A DNA stretch of 64,000 nt, from assembly GCF_017310015.1 (NCBI RefSeq), contig NZ_CP022297.1:1054001-1118000 (forward strand), written 5' to 3'. Shown here in pieces: positions 16,714 to 26,548 of the stretch. Every line of letters starts with the position of its first letter. Within the stretch, counting starts at the first letter, position 1. The notes below the pieces were generated by a model, which worked only from the letters and a program-made list of their open reading frames with translations, ran no database searches and had not been told where the DNA came from. A program made the translations under genes and the position numbers. This DNA is from Marinobacterium iners (lineage in GTDB: Bacteria > Pseudomonadota > Gammaproteobacteria > Pseudomonadales > Balneatricaceae).

Positions 16714-17473
16714 TCGCCTGCTGCTGGGCATCAATATTGATCACATTGCCACGCTGCGTCAGGCGCGTGGTACCCGTTATCCTGATCCGGTACAGGCGGC
16801 TGCACTGGCGGAGGAGGCCGGAGCTGACGGCATTACCGTGCACCTGCGTGAAGATCGGCGTCATATTCAGGACCGTGATATCCACCTGCTGGCGCAGACC
16901 CTGCAAACCCGTATGAACCTGGAAATGGCCTTGACCGAAGAGATGATGCAGCTGGCCGAAGCGGTTCGTCCGGCCCATGTCTGTCTGGTGCCTGAGAAAC
17001 GAGAAGAGCTGACGACCGAGGGGGGGCTGGATGTGATCGGGCAGGAGTCCCAGATCCGCGCCGCGTGCATGCGTCTGGCCGATGCGGGCTGTGAGGTCTC
17101 TCTGTTTATCGACCCCGATCCGGCCCAGATTGATGCTGCCGTACGTTGTGGTGCGCCGGTCATTGAGCTGCACACCGGAAACTACGCCGATGCGCAAACC
17201 ATTGTTGAGCGCAGTGAAGAGTTGGAGCGCTTGAAAACCGCTGCCCGCAATGCCTGGCAGCAGGGGCTGGTGATCAATGCAGGGCACGGGCTGCACTATC
17301 ACAACGTGGAGCCCGTGGCTGAAATTCCAGAGTTGAATGAACTCAATATCGGACACGGCATCATCGCTCGAGCGTTGATGGTGGGGCTGAAGCCAGCCGT
17401 GGCCGAGATGCGCCAGCGCATGATGGAGGTACAACAAAGGGTTCAATCAAGGCGTGATGCCCTGCGCTCATGA
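16700..17473 (+). CDS. pdxJ: Pyridoxine 5'-phosphate synthase
   Basis: PdxJ condenses 1-deoxyxylulose 5-phosphate with 3-amino-2-oxopropyl phosphate to form pyridoxine phosphate, the final ring-forming step of DXP-dependent vitamin B6 synthesis. It has 257 residues. Signatures are GINIDHIATLRQARGT (8-23), DGITVHLREDRRHIQ and INAGHGLHYHN. It overlaps recO by 14 bases and acpS by 4 (ATGA), inside the recO-pdxJ-acpS operon. Confidence 0.97.
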   Translation: MTEPDRLLLGINIDHIATLRQARGTRYPDPVQAAALAEEAGADGITVHLREDRRHIQDRDIHLLAQTLQTRMNLEMALTEEMMQLAEAVRPAHVCLVPEKREELTTEGGLDVIGQESQIRAACMRLADAGCEVSLFIDPDPAQIDAAVRCGAPVIELHTGNYADAQTIVERSEELERLKTAARNAWQQGLVINAGHGLHYHNVEPVAEIPELNELNIGHGIIARALMVGLKPAVAEMRQRMMEVQQRVQSRRDALRS

Positions 17474-17847
17474 TCTACGGGATCGGCACCGACATCGTCG
17501 AGATTGATCGCATCCGGCAGGCGCTGGTTAGAACGCCACGCCTGCCGCTTCGGATTCTCACGCCCGAGGAGCTGGACGCATTCAATAAGAGCGTGCGCCC
17601 GGAAGTATTCCTGGCGAAACGTTTTGCAGCCAAGGAGGCGGCCGTAAAAGCACTCGGAACCGGAATAGGACGCGGCATCAGCTGGCAACACTTTTCTGTT
17701 CAGCATGACGCGCTGGGCCGACCTTTGCTGAAACTGGCGGGAGCGGCCGAAACGCTGGCCTGTGAGCAGGGCATAAGCCGCTGGCATCTGTCTTACAGTG
17801 ATGAACAGGCCTTGGTGATGGCCTTTGTGGTAGCTGAAACCGGCTGA
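17470..17847 (+). CDS. acpS: Holo-[acyl-carrier-protein] synthase
   Basis: AcpS transfers the phosphopantetheine arm from CoA to apo-ACP, activating it for fatty-acid synthesis. It has 125 residues. The Mg-binding IGTDIVEIDRI (4-14) and the catalytic FAAKEAAVKALGTGI (54-68) are intact. It is the last gene of the run that starts at lepA. No clear terminator follows; the 102-bp gap to cysM has an imperfect AT-rich inverted repeat (17868-17897) without a U-run. Confidence 0.96.
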   Translation: MIYGIGTDIVEIDRIRQALVRTPRLPLRILTPEELDAFNKSVRPEVFLAKRFAAKEAAVKALGTGIGRGISWQHFSVQHDALGRPLLKLAGAAETLACEQGISRWHLSYSDEQALVMAFVVAETG

Positions 17848-17949
17848 GATTGCCGTTGTTCATGCGTCCTGATATTATTCCGACAATATTAGTCAGGAAT
17901 AAGTAATCTGGCTGTTATATCTATATTGAAGCACTGCTCAGGAGCATTC

Positions 17950-18843
17950 ATGGCCATTGATTATCCAACAATTGCCGATTACGTCGGTCACACGCCGCTG
18001 GTCCGTCTGCAGCGTATCCCGGTGGCCAATGGCAACACCCTGTTGTGTAAGCTGGAAGGCAACAACCCGGCAGGCTCGGTCAAGGATCGCCCGGCACTGA
18101 GCATGATCGAGCTGGCCGAAGCCCGTGGTGATATCCAGCCGGGTGACTGCCTGATTGAAGCGACTTCCGGTAACACCGGTATTGCGCTGGCAATGGCCGC
18201 CGCGATCAAGGGCTATCAGCTCAAACTGATCATGCCAGCCAATATGAGTTCTGAGCGCAAGGCAGCGATGAGCGCCTATGGTGCCGAGCTGATCGAGGTA
18301 ACTCAGGCTGAAGGGATGGAGCGTGCCCGTGATCTGGCGCTTGAGATGCAGGCGGCAGGAGAAGGCAAGGTGCTGGATCAGTTTTCCAACGCCGACAACC
18401 CCGAGGCTCATTATCGCAGCACCGGCCCAGAAATCTGGCAACAGACTCAGGGTACCATCACCCATTTTGTGAGCTCCATGGGCACGACCGGTACCATCAT
18501 GGGCGTGTCGCGCTACCTGAAAGAGCAGAATCCAGAAATCCAGATTGTTGGCCTGCAGCCGCAGGAGGGATCTCAGATTCCCGGTATCAGGCGCTGGCCT
18601 GAAGCCTACCTGCCCCAAATTTTTGAACGCAGCCGCGTAGACCGGGTGATCGATATCTCTCAGAAGCAGGCAGAAGAGACTATGCGCGCACTGGCGCGTC
18701 GAGAGGGCATTTTCTGTGGCGTGTCCTCCGGTGGCTCTGTTGCAGGTGCCCTGCAGCTGGCCGAGGAAGTTAGCAACGCGACCATTGTGTGCATCATTTG
18801 TGACCGGGGCGACCGCTACCTGTCCACCGGTGTGTTTGGCTAG
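17950..18843 (+). CDS. cysM: Cysteine synthase B
   Basis: PLP enzyme that makes cysteine from O-acetylserine and sulfide, or S-sulfocysteine from thiosulfate. The protein has 297 residues from the ATG at 17950, which follows a CAGGAGC ribosome site; an in-frame TTG upstream was rejected. The PLP lysine is in NPAGSVKDRPA (near residue 42), with the phosphate loop TSGNTGIALA and the CysM-type GVSSGGSVAGAL towards the C-terminus. It lies upstream of relA, as in Pseudomonas, but without rlmD in between. Confidence 0.95.
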   Translation: MAIDYPTIADYVGHTPLVRLQRIPVANGNTLLCKLEGNNPAGSVKDRPALSMIELAEARGDIQPGDCLIEATSGNTGIALAMAAAIKGYQLKLIMPANMSSERKAAMSAYGAELIEVTQAEGMERARDLALEMQAAGEGKVLDQFSNADNPEAHYRSTGPEIWQQTQGTITHFVSSMGTTGTIMGVSRYLKEQNPEIQIVGLQPQEGSQIPGIRRWPEAYLPQIFERSRVDRVIDISQKQAEETMRALARREGIFCGVSSGGSVAGALQLAEEVSNATIVCIICDRGDRYLSTGVFG

Positions 18844-19010
18844 TGTTAACCATTAGTCACATACGGTGAAAACCGGTCAGGGAACTTGCTCGCACTGAGC
18901 GGTCTTAGGGACTAGAATGTGGCTCCATCCTGAGGGTGAGTCACTGTTGCCGGCACTGGCCCGCCTTTCAGTAATGGTCGCCGGAGGCAAGACAGGAGTG
19001 GCGTTCAGCC

Positions 19011-21284
19011 ATGGTGAAGGTTCGAGAAGAACACCCGATACGAGAAGATGGTACCGTTGATCTGGACCTCTGGCTGCTGCGTCTGCAGCAGCAGGTGGAA
19101 GTCAGCGATATCGACCAGATCCGTCAGGCGTGTCTGCTGGCCAAGCAAGCAAGGGCTGCGGTTGCCGAGTCGGATGATGACTGGTCTCACAACACGGTTG
19201 GCAGTTTTCGTACCGGGCTGGAAATGGCCCAGATTCTGGCGGAGCTGCAGCAAGACCAGGAAACGCTGATTGCGGCGATCCTTTACCGCGCAGTGCGTGA
19301 GCGCAAGCTCAGCCTGGGGCGAGTGCAGGAGCAGTTCGGTGAAACCATCGCGGGCCTGATCGACGGTGTATTGCAGATGGCTGCCATCGGCAGCCGCAAG
19401 AATCCGCGCTCGGATGATGGTGTTCTCGGCACCAAGATTGCTCAGATCGATAATGTCCGCAAGATGCTGGTGGCGATGATTGATGATGTGCGTGTTGCAC
19501 TGATCAAGATCGCCGAGCGTACCTGCGCCATTAGAGGCGTTAAGGACGGTGACCGCAAGAAGCGCTATCTGGTGGCGCGCGAGGTGTTCGACATCTACGC
19601 GCCATTGGCACACCGACTTGGCATTGGTCATATCAAGTGGGAGCTTGAAGACCTTTCCTTCCGCTATCTGAAACCCAACGACTACAAGCATATTGCGCGT
19701 CTGCTTGATGAAAAGCGTCTCGATCGCCAACTGTTCATCAACCAGGTGGTGGAGCTGCTGCGTAGCCGACTGGACGATGCCGGTATTGCTGGTGACGTGA
19801 TGGGGCGCGCCAAGCATATCTACAGTATCTGGCGCAAAATGCAGCGCAAAAACATCGACTTCAGTCAGGTTTATGATGTACGTGCCGTCCGCATTCTAGT
19901 GCCCGAAATTCGTGACTGCTACACCGTGCTGGGGATTGTGCACGGCCTTTGGCGCAACATTCCGCACGAGTTTGATGACTACATCGCATCACCCAAGCCC
20001 AACGGCTATCGCTCACTGCATACGGCCGTGTTCGGTCCGGAAGGCAAAGTGCTGGAAGTACAGATCCGTACCTTCGCCATGCATGAAGAAGCGGAGCTGG
20101 GCGTGTGTGCTCACCACCTTTACAAGGGCACGGATACCCAGGCCCGTGGCGATGGCTATGAAGAGAAAATCGCCTGGCTGAGGCAGGTGCTGGAGTGGCA
20201 TGACGACCTGGGTGATACCGAAGCGCTGGGTGATATGTTGCGCGGTGATGTGGTGCAGGATCGGGTCTATGTCTTTACACCCGATGGCCATGTGATCGAC
20301 CTGCCGCAGGGCGCTACGGCGGTCGACTTCGCCTACCGTGTGCATACCGAAGTCGGGCACCGTTGCCGGGGTGCGAAGGTCAACGGCCGCATTATCCCAC
20401 TCAACAAGGCGTTGAAAACCGGTGACCAGGTCGAAATCATGACCTCCCGCGAGGAAGCGCCACGACGTGACTGGCTCAACAGCAACTACGGCTTTGTGAC
20501 CACCTCTCGTGCACGTGCCAAGGTAGCGCACTGGTTCAAGCTTCAGGCCAAGGAGCAGAATGCCGAAGCGGGGCGAGATATTATTCTGCGTGAATTCCGC
20601 CGCCTGGCGCTGGATCCGCACACGATAGACCTCAGCGATATTGCGCGAGCACTCAACTATAAAACCTCGGAAGACCTCTGCGCAGCTCTTGGCGCTGGCG
20701 ACCTGCGCCTATCGCAGATCATTCATGAGGCCCAGCGTCAGGTTGAGCCTGACCGGCAGGAATCCCAGCTGGACCTGGCGCTGCCGACCAGCCAGTCGGC
20801 GAAGGAACCCCGCAGCGGTGGCAGCGGCATCAACATACAGGGGATTGGCAACCTGCTGACCACCCTGGCGACCTGCTGCAAACCGGTGCCCGGTGACCCG
20901 ATCATGGGGTACATCACCCAGGGGCGGGGGATCTCGATTCACCATGAGGACTGTCTCAACCTGATGGGTTTGCGTGAAAACGAGCCGGACCGGGTGATCA
21001 GTGTCGACTGGGGTGACGAGCACGAACAGACTTACCCGGTGGATATGATCATTGAAGCGTTTGACCGCCCGGGTCTTCTGCGCGATGTGATGCTGGTGCT
21101 GAGCAACGAGAAACTCAATATTCTGGCGGCTAACACCCTGACTGATCGCAAGAACAACATGGCGCGTCTGACACTGACCGTTGAGATTCCACGGCTTGAG
21201 CGACTGGGCCGACTGATGGACAAGATCAATCAGGTGCCCAACGTCCTGGACGTACACCGTGAACGCAGCGGGGCCGGGCGATGA
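19011..21284 (+). CDS. relA: GTP pyrophosphokinase RelA
   Basis: Ribosome-associated (p)ppGpp synthetase that triggers the stringent response to uncharged tRNA; 757 residues. The N-terminal hydrolase-like domain lacks the catalytic HD pair (AAILYRAV in its place), so it should be synthetase-only. The synthetase domain carries EFDDYIASPKPNGYRSLH from residue 320, with the EXDD motif that separates RelA from SpoT. TGS (about 410-470), a Cys-rich zinc-finger region (CCKPVPGDPI) and a C-terminal ACT domain follow. It overlaps mazG by 4 bases. Confidence 0.97.
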   Translation: MVKVREEHPIREDGTVDLDLWLLRLQQQVEVSDIDQIRQACLLAKQARAAVAESDDDWSHNTVGSFRTGLEMAQILAELQQDQETLIAAILYRAVRERKLSLGRVQEQFGETIAGLIDGVLQMAAIGSRKNPRSDDGVLGTKIAQIDNVRKMLVAMIDDVRVALIKIAERTCAIRGVKDGDRKKRYLVAREVFDIYAPLAHRLGIGHIKWELEDLSFRYLKPNDYKHIARLLDEKRLDRQLFINQVVELLRSRLDDAGIAGDVMGRAKHIYSIWRKMQRKNIDFSQVYDVRAVRILVPEIRDCYTVLGIVHGLWRNIPHEFDDYIASPKPNGYRSLHTAVFGPEGKVLEVQIRTFAMHEEAELGVCAHHLYKGTDTQARGDGYEEKIAWLRQVLEWHDDLGDTEALGDMLRGDVVQDRVYVFTPDGHVIDLPQGATAVDFAYRVHTEVGHRCRGAKVNGRIIPLNKALKTGDQVEIMTSREEAPRRDWLNSNYGFVTTSRARAKVAHWFKLQAKEQNAEAGRDIILREFRRLALDPHTIDLSDIARALNYKTSEDLCAALGAGDLRLSQIIHEAQRQVEPDRQESQLDLALPTSQSAKEPRSGGSGINIQGIGNLLTTLATCCKPVPGDPIMGYITQGRGISIHHEDCLNLMGLRENEPDRVISVDWGDEHEQTYPVDMIIEAFDRPGLLRDVMLVLSNEKLNILAANTLTDRKNNMARLTLTVEIPRLERLGRLMDKINQVPNVLDVHRERSGAGR

Positions 21285-22084
21285 GCTACAGTCTTGATGA
21301 CCTCATCCGACTGATGGATGCCCTGAGGGAGCCCGATTCAGGCTGCCCCTGGGATCTGCAGCAGACCTTCGCCAGCATTGTGCCGCATACGCTGGAAGAG
21401 GCTTACGAAGTGGCCGACTGCATCGAGCGGGAAGACTGGGAGCACCTGCGTGACGAACTGGGTGATCTGCTGTTTCAGGTGGTGTTCTATGCTCGCCTCG
21501 CGGACGAGCAGGGCTGGTTTGATCTGCATCGCATCATCGATCAGTTGGTGACCAAGTTGATTCGTCGTCACCCACATGTGTTCCCGAACGGCAGTCTGAA
21601 CTCCGCCGGTGTTGACGCCATCGCCGTGGAACAGGTCAACCGCAACTGGGAAACGATCAAACAGCAGGAGCGAGAGGCCAAATCCCGCACCGGTGTGCTG
21701 GATGATATTCCTGTTGGCTTGCCTGCACTGAGCCGTGCCGCCAAACTGCAGCGCCGTGCGGCGCGGGTTGGCTTTGACTGGCCGGATACTCAGGGCGTAC
21801 TGGACAAGATAGAAGAGGAAATTGCCGAATTGCGCGAAGCACTGGCGAAAGGTGATCTGGACAATGCCCGTGAAGAGATCGGTGACCTGCTGTTTGCGCA
21901 GGTTAATCTGGCACGGCACCTTGAAATTGACCCCGAACAGGCAGTGCGTCACACCAATGCCAAGTTTGAACGTCGCTTCCGTCATGTGGAATCACGCGTA
22001 GCCGACAGTGGCCAGGCGTGGGAGCAGCTGAGTCTGGATCAGCTTGACCACTGGTGGGACGAAGCCAAGCAGAAGGGGCTTTGA
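21281..22084 (+). CDS. mazG: Nucleoside triphosphate pyrophosphohydrolase MazG
   Basis: MazG hydrolyses (d)NTPs to monophosphates and, in E. coli, tempers ppGpp accumulation. The 267-residue protein has two MazG domains; the first carries HTLEEAYEVADCIERED and ELGDLLFQVVFYARLA, the acidic metal-binding EExxE...ExxD pattern, and the second repeats it at EEEIAELREAL and EIGDLLFAQVNLAR. It is translationally coupled to relA (ATGA overlap), the usual arrangement. In E. coli mazEF sits between them; here no toxin-antitoxin genes intervene. Confidence 0.95.
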   Translation: MSYSLDDLIRLMDALREPDSGCPWDLQQTFASIVPHTLEEAYEVADCIEREDWEHLRDELGDLLFQVVFYARLADEQGWFDLHRIIDQLVTKLIRRHPHVFPNGSLNSAGVDAIAVEQVNRNWETIKQQEREAKSRTGVLDDIPVGLPALSRAAKLQRRAARVGFDWPDTQGVLDKIEEEIAELREALAKGDLDNAREEIGDLLFAQVNLARHLEIDPEQAVRHTNAKFERRFRHVESRVADSGQAWEQLSLDQLDHWWDEAKQKGL

Positions 22085-22182
22085 TACCTTCGTTCGTTGC
22101 TGTGCAATCATACCAATGGCGGTTATGCTGATCGACGGAATCGGTTAGCATCGAGGCATGATATGTCAATGGAGGTGAGCGC

Positions 22183-24789
22183 ATGAGCGACCTGCACGAA
22201 GCGTTACGCGATGATGTCCGGATTCTGGGTGAGAGCCTGGGCCGAACAATGGAATCCCATCTGGGCCACGACTTCCTCGACAAGGTTGAGTATATCCGCA
22301 AGCTGGCCAAGTCGGCGCGACATGCCGAGGATGCGACACAAGCCGCACTGCGAGAAGCTCTCAGTGAACTGAGTGAAGATGAAGTGTTGCCAATCGCCCG
22401 CGCGTTCACCCAGTTCCTCAATCTGGCCAATATCGCCGAAGAGCATCATCGGGTACGTCGTCACTATGAAACCGAAGGTGACGAAGATGAAGAGCTGATT
22501 GACAGCCTGCTTAAACGCCTGCATGGCGAAGGTCGCGGTCCTGATGAAATCCTGGCCTGCCTGAACGAGATGTGCATCGATCTGGTGTTGACGGCTCATC
22601 CCACCGAAGTCAATCGACGTACTCTGATCCAGAAGTACGATGCCATTGCCGAGACCCTCAAACAGCGCGATCGCGGTGAGTCGGTACAGCATCGCCTCGA
22701 TCAGTTGATCAGTCAGATCTGGCATACCAATGAGATTCGTCAGCACCGTCCCACCCCGGTAGAAGAGGCCAAATGGGGCTTTGCAGTGATCGAAAACTCG
22801 CTCTGGAGTGCCGTACCGCGCTTTTTGCGTTTGCTGGATGATCGTCTGCAGGAAACACTGAATACCTCACTGCCGCTGACCTGCTCACCGGTTTGCTTCT
22901 CGTCCTGGATGGGGGGCGACCGTGATGGTAACCCCAATGTGACTGCCGAGGTAACCTCCGAGGTGCTGCTGCTGGCGCGTTGGATGGCTGCCGACCTGTA
23001 TGCGCGTGACGTGGACCTGTTGCGTGGCGAGCTGTCCATGTATCAGGCCAATGCCGAGCTGCGACATGAAACGGATAACCACCCCGAACCCTACCGTGAG
23101 ATTCTGGGGCGCTTGCGCAGCCGCCTGCATGAAACCCGGCAGGGCATCGAAGACTATCTCAAGGGCCGTGCCAGTAATCCGGACCTGTGGATCAGCGAGC
23201 TGGACGAACTGATTGAGCCTTTGCTGTTGTGCCATCGCTCGCTCAATGACAGTGGCATGGGCTGCATCGCTGCAGGGGCGCTGGAAGACCTGATTAGGCG
23301 TATCGCCTGCTTTGGCCTGACGCTGGTGCGTCTGGATATTCGCCAGAATGCCGAGCGTCATACCGAAGTGTTCGATGCTCTGACCGAATTCTATCAGTTG
23401 GGCTGTTACTCGGATTGGGATGAGACACAGAAGCAGGCTTTTCTGTTGCAGGAGCTGAATTCGCGTCGCCCGCTGATTCCTCACCGCTGGGCACCCTCTG
23501 CCAGTGTGCAGGAAGTGATCAGTACCTGTCGGGTGATCGCCGCCAATCCAGATTACAGTCTTGGTTCCTACGTGATTTCCATGGCGGGCCAGCCATCGGA
23601 TGTGCTGGCCGTTATCCTGCTGCTGCAGGAGGTTGGTGTAGAGCGCAATATGCGGGTGGTACCGCTGTTTGAGACATTGGATGACCTGGACAACGCGCGT
23701 GACTGTATCGAGTCACTGCTGCAGATCGACTGGTACCGTGATTATATTGAAGGCCATCAGGAAGTGATGATTGGCTACTCGGATTCTTCGAAGGATGCCG
23801 GGCAGCTGGCAGCGGCCTGGGGGCAGTACCGTGCACAGGAGGCCCTGACGGAGTTGTGTCGGCGCAAGCAGGTTCGTCTCACGCTGTTCCATGGCCGCGG
23901 TGGTACCGTTGGCCGTGGCGGTGGCCCCAGCCATACCGCAATTCTGGCGCAGCCACCGGGTTCGGTCGCGGGCAGTCTGCGCGTGACGGAACAGGGCGAA
24001 ATGATTCGCTTCAAGTTCGGCATCCCTGAAATTGCAGTACGCAACCTGACGCTTTACACCGGAGCGGTGCTGGAGGCAACCCTCAGTCCGGGGCCGCAGC
24101 CTGAACCTGAATGGCGTACGCTGATGAACAGCATGGCCACTTGCGGTATGACCATTTACCGTTCGCTGGTGCGTGAAGAGCCCCAGTTCGTACCCTATTT
24201 TCGCGCGGTTACGCCGGAGCAGGAGCTGGCCAAGCTGCCGTTGGGGTCACGACCGGCGAAGCGCAAGGTCGATGGTGGAGTGGAAAGCCTCAGGGCCATA
24301 CCCTGGATTTTCGCCTGGACCCAGATCCGCTTGATGCTGCCCGCTTGGCTGGGTTCGGGCGCGGCGTTGAAGCAGGCGCTGGAGGAAGGCCAGGAGCCAC
24401 TGTTGCACGGAATGTATGAACAGTGGCCGTTTTTTCAGTCCTGGATCGATATGCTGGAGATGGTGTTGGCCAAAAGTGATGTCAACATTTCGGCCTACTA
24501 CGAAAAGCGGTTGGCCTCGCCGGAGTTGGGGGTGCTGGGTTCCAGTCTCAGGTCTCGCCTGCAGCAGGCTGTTGAGCAGGTGAAGCAGATAAAACAGGAG
24601 CAGCAGTTGCTGGAAGGCAACAGCGTGATTCGTCAGTCGATAGAGGTGCGTAACCCCTATATCGACCCATTACATGTACTGCAGGCGGAGCTGTTGTTCC
24701 GTGATCGCAACCAGCCGGATCAGCGTCTGGAGCAGGCGTTGATGGTTACCATGGCTGGCATTTCAGCGGGCATGCGTAACACCGGCTGA
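22183..24789 (+). CDS. ppc: Phosphoenolpyruvate carboxylase
   Basis: Anaplerotic enzyme converting PEP and bicarbonate to oxaloacetate; 868 residues, slightly shorter than E. coli Ppc (883). The catalytic histidine is His139 in VLTAHPTEVNRR, the second signature is VMIGYSDSSKDAG (near residue 530), the glycine loop is FHGRGGTVGRGGGP, and the protein ends in the expected RNTG. A 98-bp gap separates it from mazG and a GGAGGTGAG ribosome site precedes the ATG. Confidence 0.97.
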   Translation: MSDLHEALRDDVRILGESLGRTMESHLGHDFLDKVEYIRKLAKSARHAEDATQAALREALSELSEDEVLPIARAFTQFLNLANIAEEHHRVRRHYETEGDEDEELIDSLLKRLHGEGRGPDEILACLNEMCIDLVLTAHPTEVNRRTLIQKYDAIAETLKQRDRGESVQHRLDQLISQIWHTNEIRQHRPTPVEEAKWGFAVIENSLWSAVPRFLRLLDDRLQETLNTSLPLTCSPVCFSSWMGGDRDGNPNVTAEVTSEVLLLARWMAADLYARDVDLLRGELSMYQANAELRHETDNHPEPYREILGRLRSRLHETRQGIEDYLKGRASNPDLWISELDELIEPLLLCHRSLNDSGMGCIAAGALEDLIRRIACFGLTLVRLDIRQNAERHTEVFDALTEFYQLGCYSDWDETQKQAFLLQELNSRRPLIPHRWAPSASVQEVISTCRVIAANPDYSLGSYVISMAGQPSDVLAVILLLQEVGVERNMRVVPLFETLDDLDNARDCIESLLQIDWYRDYIEGHQEVMIGYSDSSKDAGQLAAAWGQYRAQEALTELCRRKQVRLTLFHGRGGTVGRGGGPSHTAILAQPPGSVAGSLRVTEQGEMIRFKFGIPEIAVRNLTLYTGAVLEATLSPGPQPEPEWRTLMNSMATCGMTIYRSLVREEPQFVPYFRAVTPEQELAKLPLGSRPAKRKVDGGVESLRAIPWIFAWTQIRLMLPAWLGSGAALKQALEEGQEPLLHGMYEQWPFFQSWIDMLEMVLAKSDVNISAYYEKRLASPELGVLGSSLRSRLQQAVEQVKQIKQEQQLLEGNSVIRQSIEVRNPYIDPLHVLQAELLFRDRNQPDQRLEQALMVTMAGISAGMRNTG

Positions 24790-25023
24790 TCACTACGAAG
24801 AGGACGTGAGGGCTTGAACAGGACTCGGGCTTTGTCGTAACCTCGGCTTTTTTGTCAACAGTTGGACAGCAGCTAGGTCTAATGTCGAATTGTGTGCGCA
24901 GGGCAGGGGCGTTTAGCCTGTCCTGCAGGATAACTATAAAGTGGCTGCCGCTGTATCGTCCCGACAGGGCCTTGGCGTGCGGCCCGAGTTGCAGTTTACA
25001 ACAACGTTCAGGAGACGAAATAG

Positions 25024-25680
25024 ATGCGCATTATTCTGCTTGGAGCACCGGGCGCCGGCAAAGGCACCCAGGCCCAGTTCATCACCGAAAAGTACGGCAT
25101 TCCGCAGATCTCCACAGGGGACATGCTGCGTGCTGCGGTCAAGGCGGGCACCCCGCTTGGCAAGCAGGCCAAGGAAGTGATGGACGCAGGCGGCCTGGTA
25201 TCCGATGACATCATCATCGGGCTGGTCAAGGAACGTATCACAGAGGCAGACTGTGCCAATGGTTTCCTGTTTGACGGCTTCCCCCGCACCCTGCCGCAGG
25301 CTGATGCGCTGAAAGATGCCGGTGTGGATATTGATGCCGTTGTCGAGATTGATGTGGCCGATGCTGAAATCATCAAGCGTATGAGCGGTCGCCGCGTACA
25401 CCCGGCTTCGGGCCGTACCTACCATATCGTGTTCAACCCGCCGAAGCAGGAAGGGTTCGACGATGTTACCGGTGAGGAACTGGTTCAGCGTGAGGATGAC
25501 AAGGAAGAAACCGTACGTCAGCGCCTGAAGGTCTATCATGACCAGACAGCTCCGCTGATCAATTACTACCGCAGCTGGAATGAATCCGGTGAAGCGAACG
25601 CGCCGCGTTATGTATACGTTGAAGGTGTCGGCAGCGTTGATGATATCCGCAACAAGGTGTTTGCGGGTCTCGAAGGCTGA
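25024..25680 (+). CDS. adk: Adenylate kinase
   Basis: Interconverts AMP and ATP to ADP; 218 residues, the long form with a full LID domain. The P-loop GAPGAGKGT is at residues 7-15, the AMP site includes STGDMLRAAV, and the LID (about 120-160) holds GRRVHPASGRTYH without zinc cysteines, as in other gammaproteobacteria. The 234-bp upstream gap holds a possible -10 element (TATAAA at 24935) but no convincing -35. A strong terminator follows. Confidence 0.97.
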   Translation: MRIILLGAPGAGKGTQAQFITEKYGIPQISTGDMLRAAVKAGTPLGKQAKEVMDAGGLVSDDIIIGLVKERITEADCANGFLFDGFPRTLPQADALKDAGVDIDAVVEIDVADAEIIKRMSGRRVHPASGRTYHIVFNPPKQEGFDDVTGEELVQREDDKEETVRQRLKVYHDQTAPLINYYRSWNESGEANAPRYVYVEGVGSVDDIRNKVFAGLEG

Positions 25681-25698
25681 TTGCCTGTTCTGATTGTT

Positions 25699-25726
25699 AA
25701 AAAGCCGCCAGTGGGCGGCTTTTTGC
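25699..25726 (+). terminator. Rho-independent terminator after adk
   Basis: An AAAAAGCCGCC / GGCGGCTTTTT stem (11 bp) with the 4-base loop AGTG begins 18 bases after the adk stop and includes a run of five T's. It cleanly separates adk from rlmB. Confidence 0.85.
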
Positions 25727-25780
25727 TTTCAATTGGCCCATAATACCCGCCTGTTTTCTGATACAGCCATATGAGGCAGC

Positions 25781-26533
25781 ATGAACACAACGGATATCTT
25801 CGGCCTGCACGCCGTCACGACTCTTCTACAGCGCAATTCCGATCGGGTTCGTTGCCTGTTGATCCAGCAGGGCCGCGAAGATGCCCGGTTGCAGACAGTA
25901 CTGGATCTGGCTGGTACGCGCGGCATCAAGGTGATCACACAGCCGCGTGAAGGGTTGGATCAGCGTGCTGGTGGAGGTCGTCATCAAGGGGTTATCGCCG
26001 AATGTGAACCGCTGCGTGCCTTGAGTGAAAAGGCACTGGACCGGCTGCTGGAACAATCCGACACAGCTCCTCTGCTGCTGGTGCTGGACGGCGTAACCGA
26101 TCCACACAATCTGGGAGCCTGCCTGCGTACAGCGGATGCCGCAGGCGTAACAGCCGTTATTGCCCCCAAGGACAAGTCGGCACCGCTTAATGCCACCGTT
26201 GCCAAGGTTGCCTGCGGTGCTGCCGAAGTGGTGCCTTACATTCAGGTGACCAACCTGGCGCGTACCCTGCAATTGTTGCAGCAACACGGTATCTGGATCA
26301 CCGGAACCGCCGGCGAAGCGACCCAGAGCCTGTATCAGGCTGACCTGACCGGGCCGCAGGCGATCGTGATGGGTGCGGAAGGCAAGGGCATGCGTCGTCT
26401 CACCCGTGAAAATTGCGATCAGCTGGTGAACATTCCGATGGCAGGGGAGGTCAGTAGCCTCAATGTGTCCGTGGCAACCGGAGTGTGCCTGTTTGAAGTG
26501 GTGCGTCAGCGGGCGGTAAAAGCGGAGGCCTAG
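25781..26533 (+). CDS. rlmB: 23S rRNA (guanosine-2'-O-)-methyltransferase RlmB
   Basis: SPOUT-class (TrmH family) methyltransferase that modifies G2251 of 23S rRNA; 250 residues. The N-terminal RNA-binding part contains IFGLHAVTTLL, and the knotted SAM-binding domain shows LVLDGVTDPHNLGACLRTADA, IVMGAEGKGMRRLT and NIPMAGEVSSLNVSVATGV. It usually sits beside rnr; here it stands alone after adk. It converges on ackA with a hairpin at the junction. Confidence 0.93.
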   Translation: MNTTDIFGLHAVTTLLQRNSDRVRCLLIQQGREDARLQTVLDLAGTRGIKVITQPREGLDQRAGGGRHQGVIAECEPLRALSEKALDRLLEQSDTAPLLLVLDGVTDPHNLGACLRTADAAGVTAVIAPKDKSAPLNATVAKVACGAAEVVPYIQVTNLARTLQLLQQHGIWITGTAGEATQSLYQADLTGPQAIVMGAEGKGMRRLTRENCDQLVNIPMAGEVSSLNVSVATGVCLFEVVRQRAVKAEA

Positions 26534-26541
26534 CCTCCGCT
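26521..26541 (-). terminator. Hairpin between convergent rlmB and ackA
   Basis: A perfect 9-bp stem AGCGGAGGC / GCCTCCGCT with a 3-base loop spans the rlmB stop codon. Read on the minus strand it is followed by TTTTACC, so it should end the acetate kinase transcript; on the plus strand no U-run follows. Confidence 0.55.
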
Positions 26542-26548
26542 GTGTGCT

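Noticed and set aside
17868..17897. AT-rich inverted repeat between acpS and cysM as terminator
   Set aside because: Arms pair imperfectly and no T-run follows; kept only as a remark under acpS.
22124..22153. Imperfect dyad upstream of ppc (ATGCTGATCG / CGGTTAGCAT)
   Set aside because: Mismatched arms and no U-run or known operator; could be chance.
24852..25208. 118-codon ORF from the ppc-adk gap into adk
   Set aside because: Overlaps adk in another frame without any recognisable sequence.
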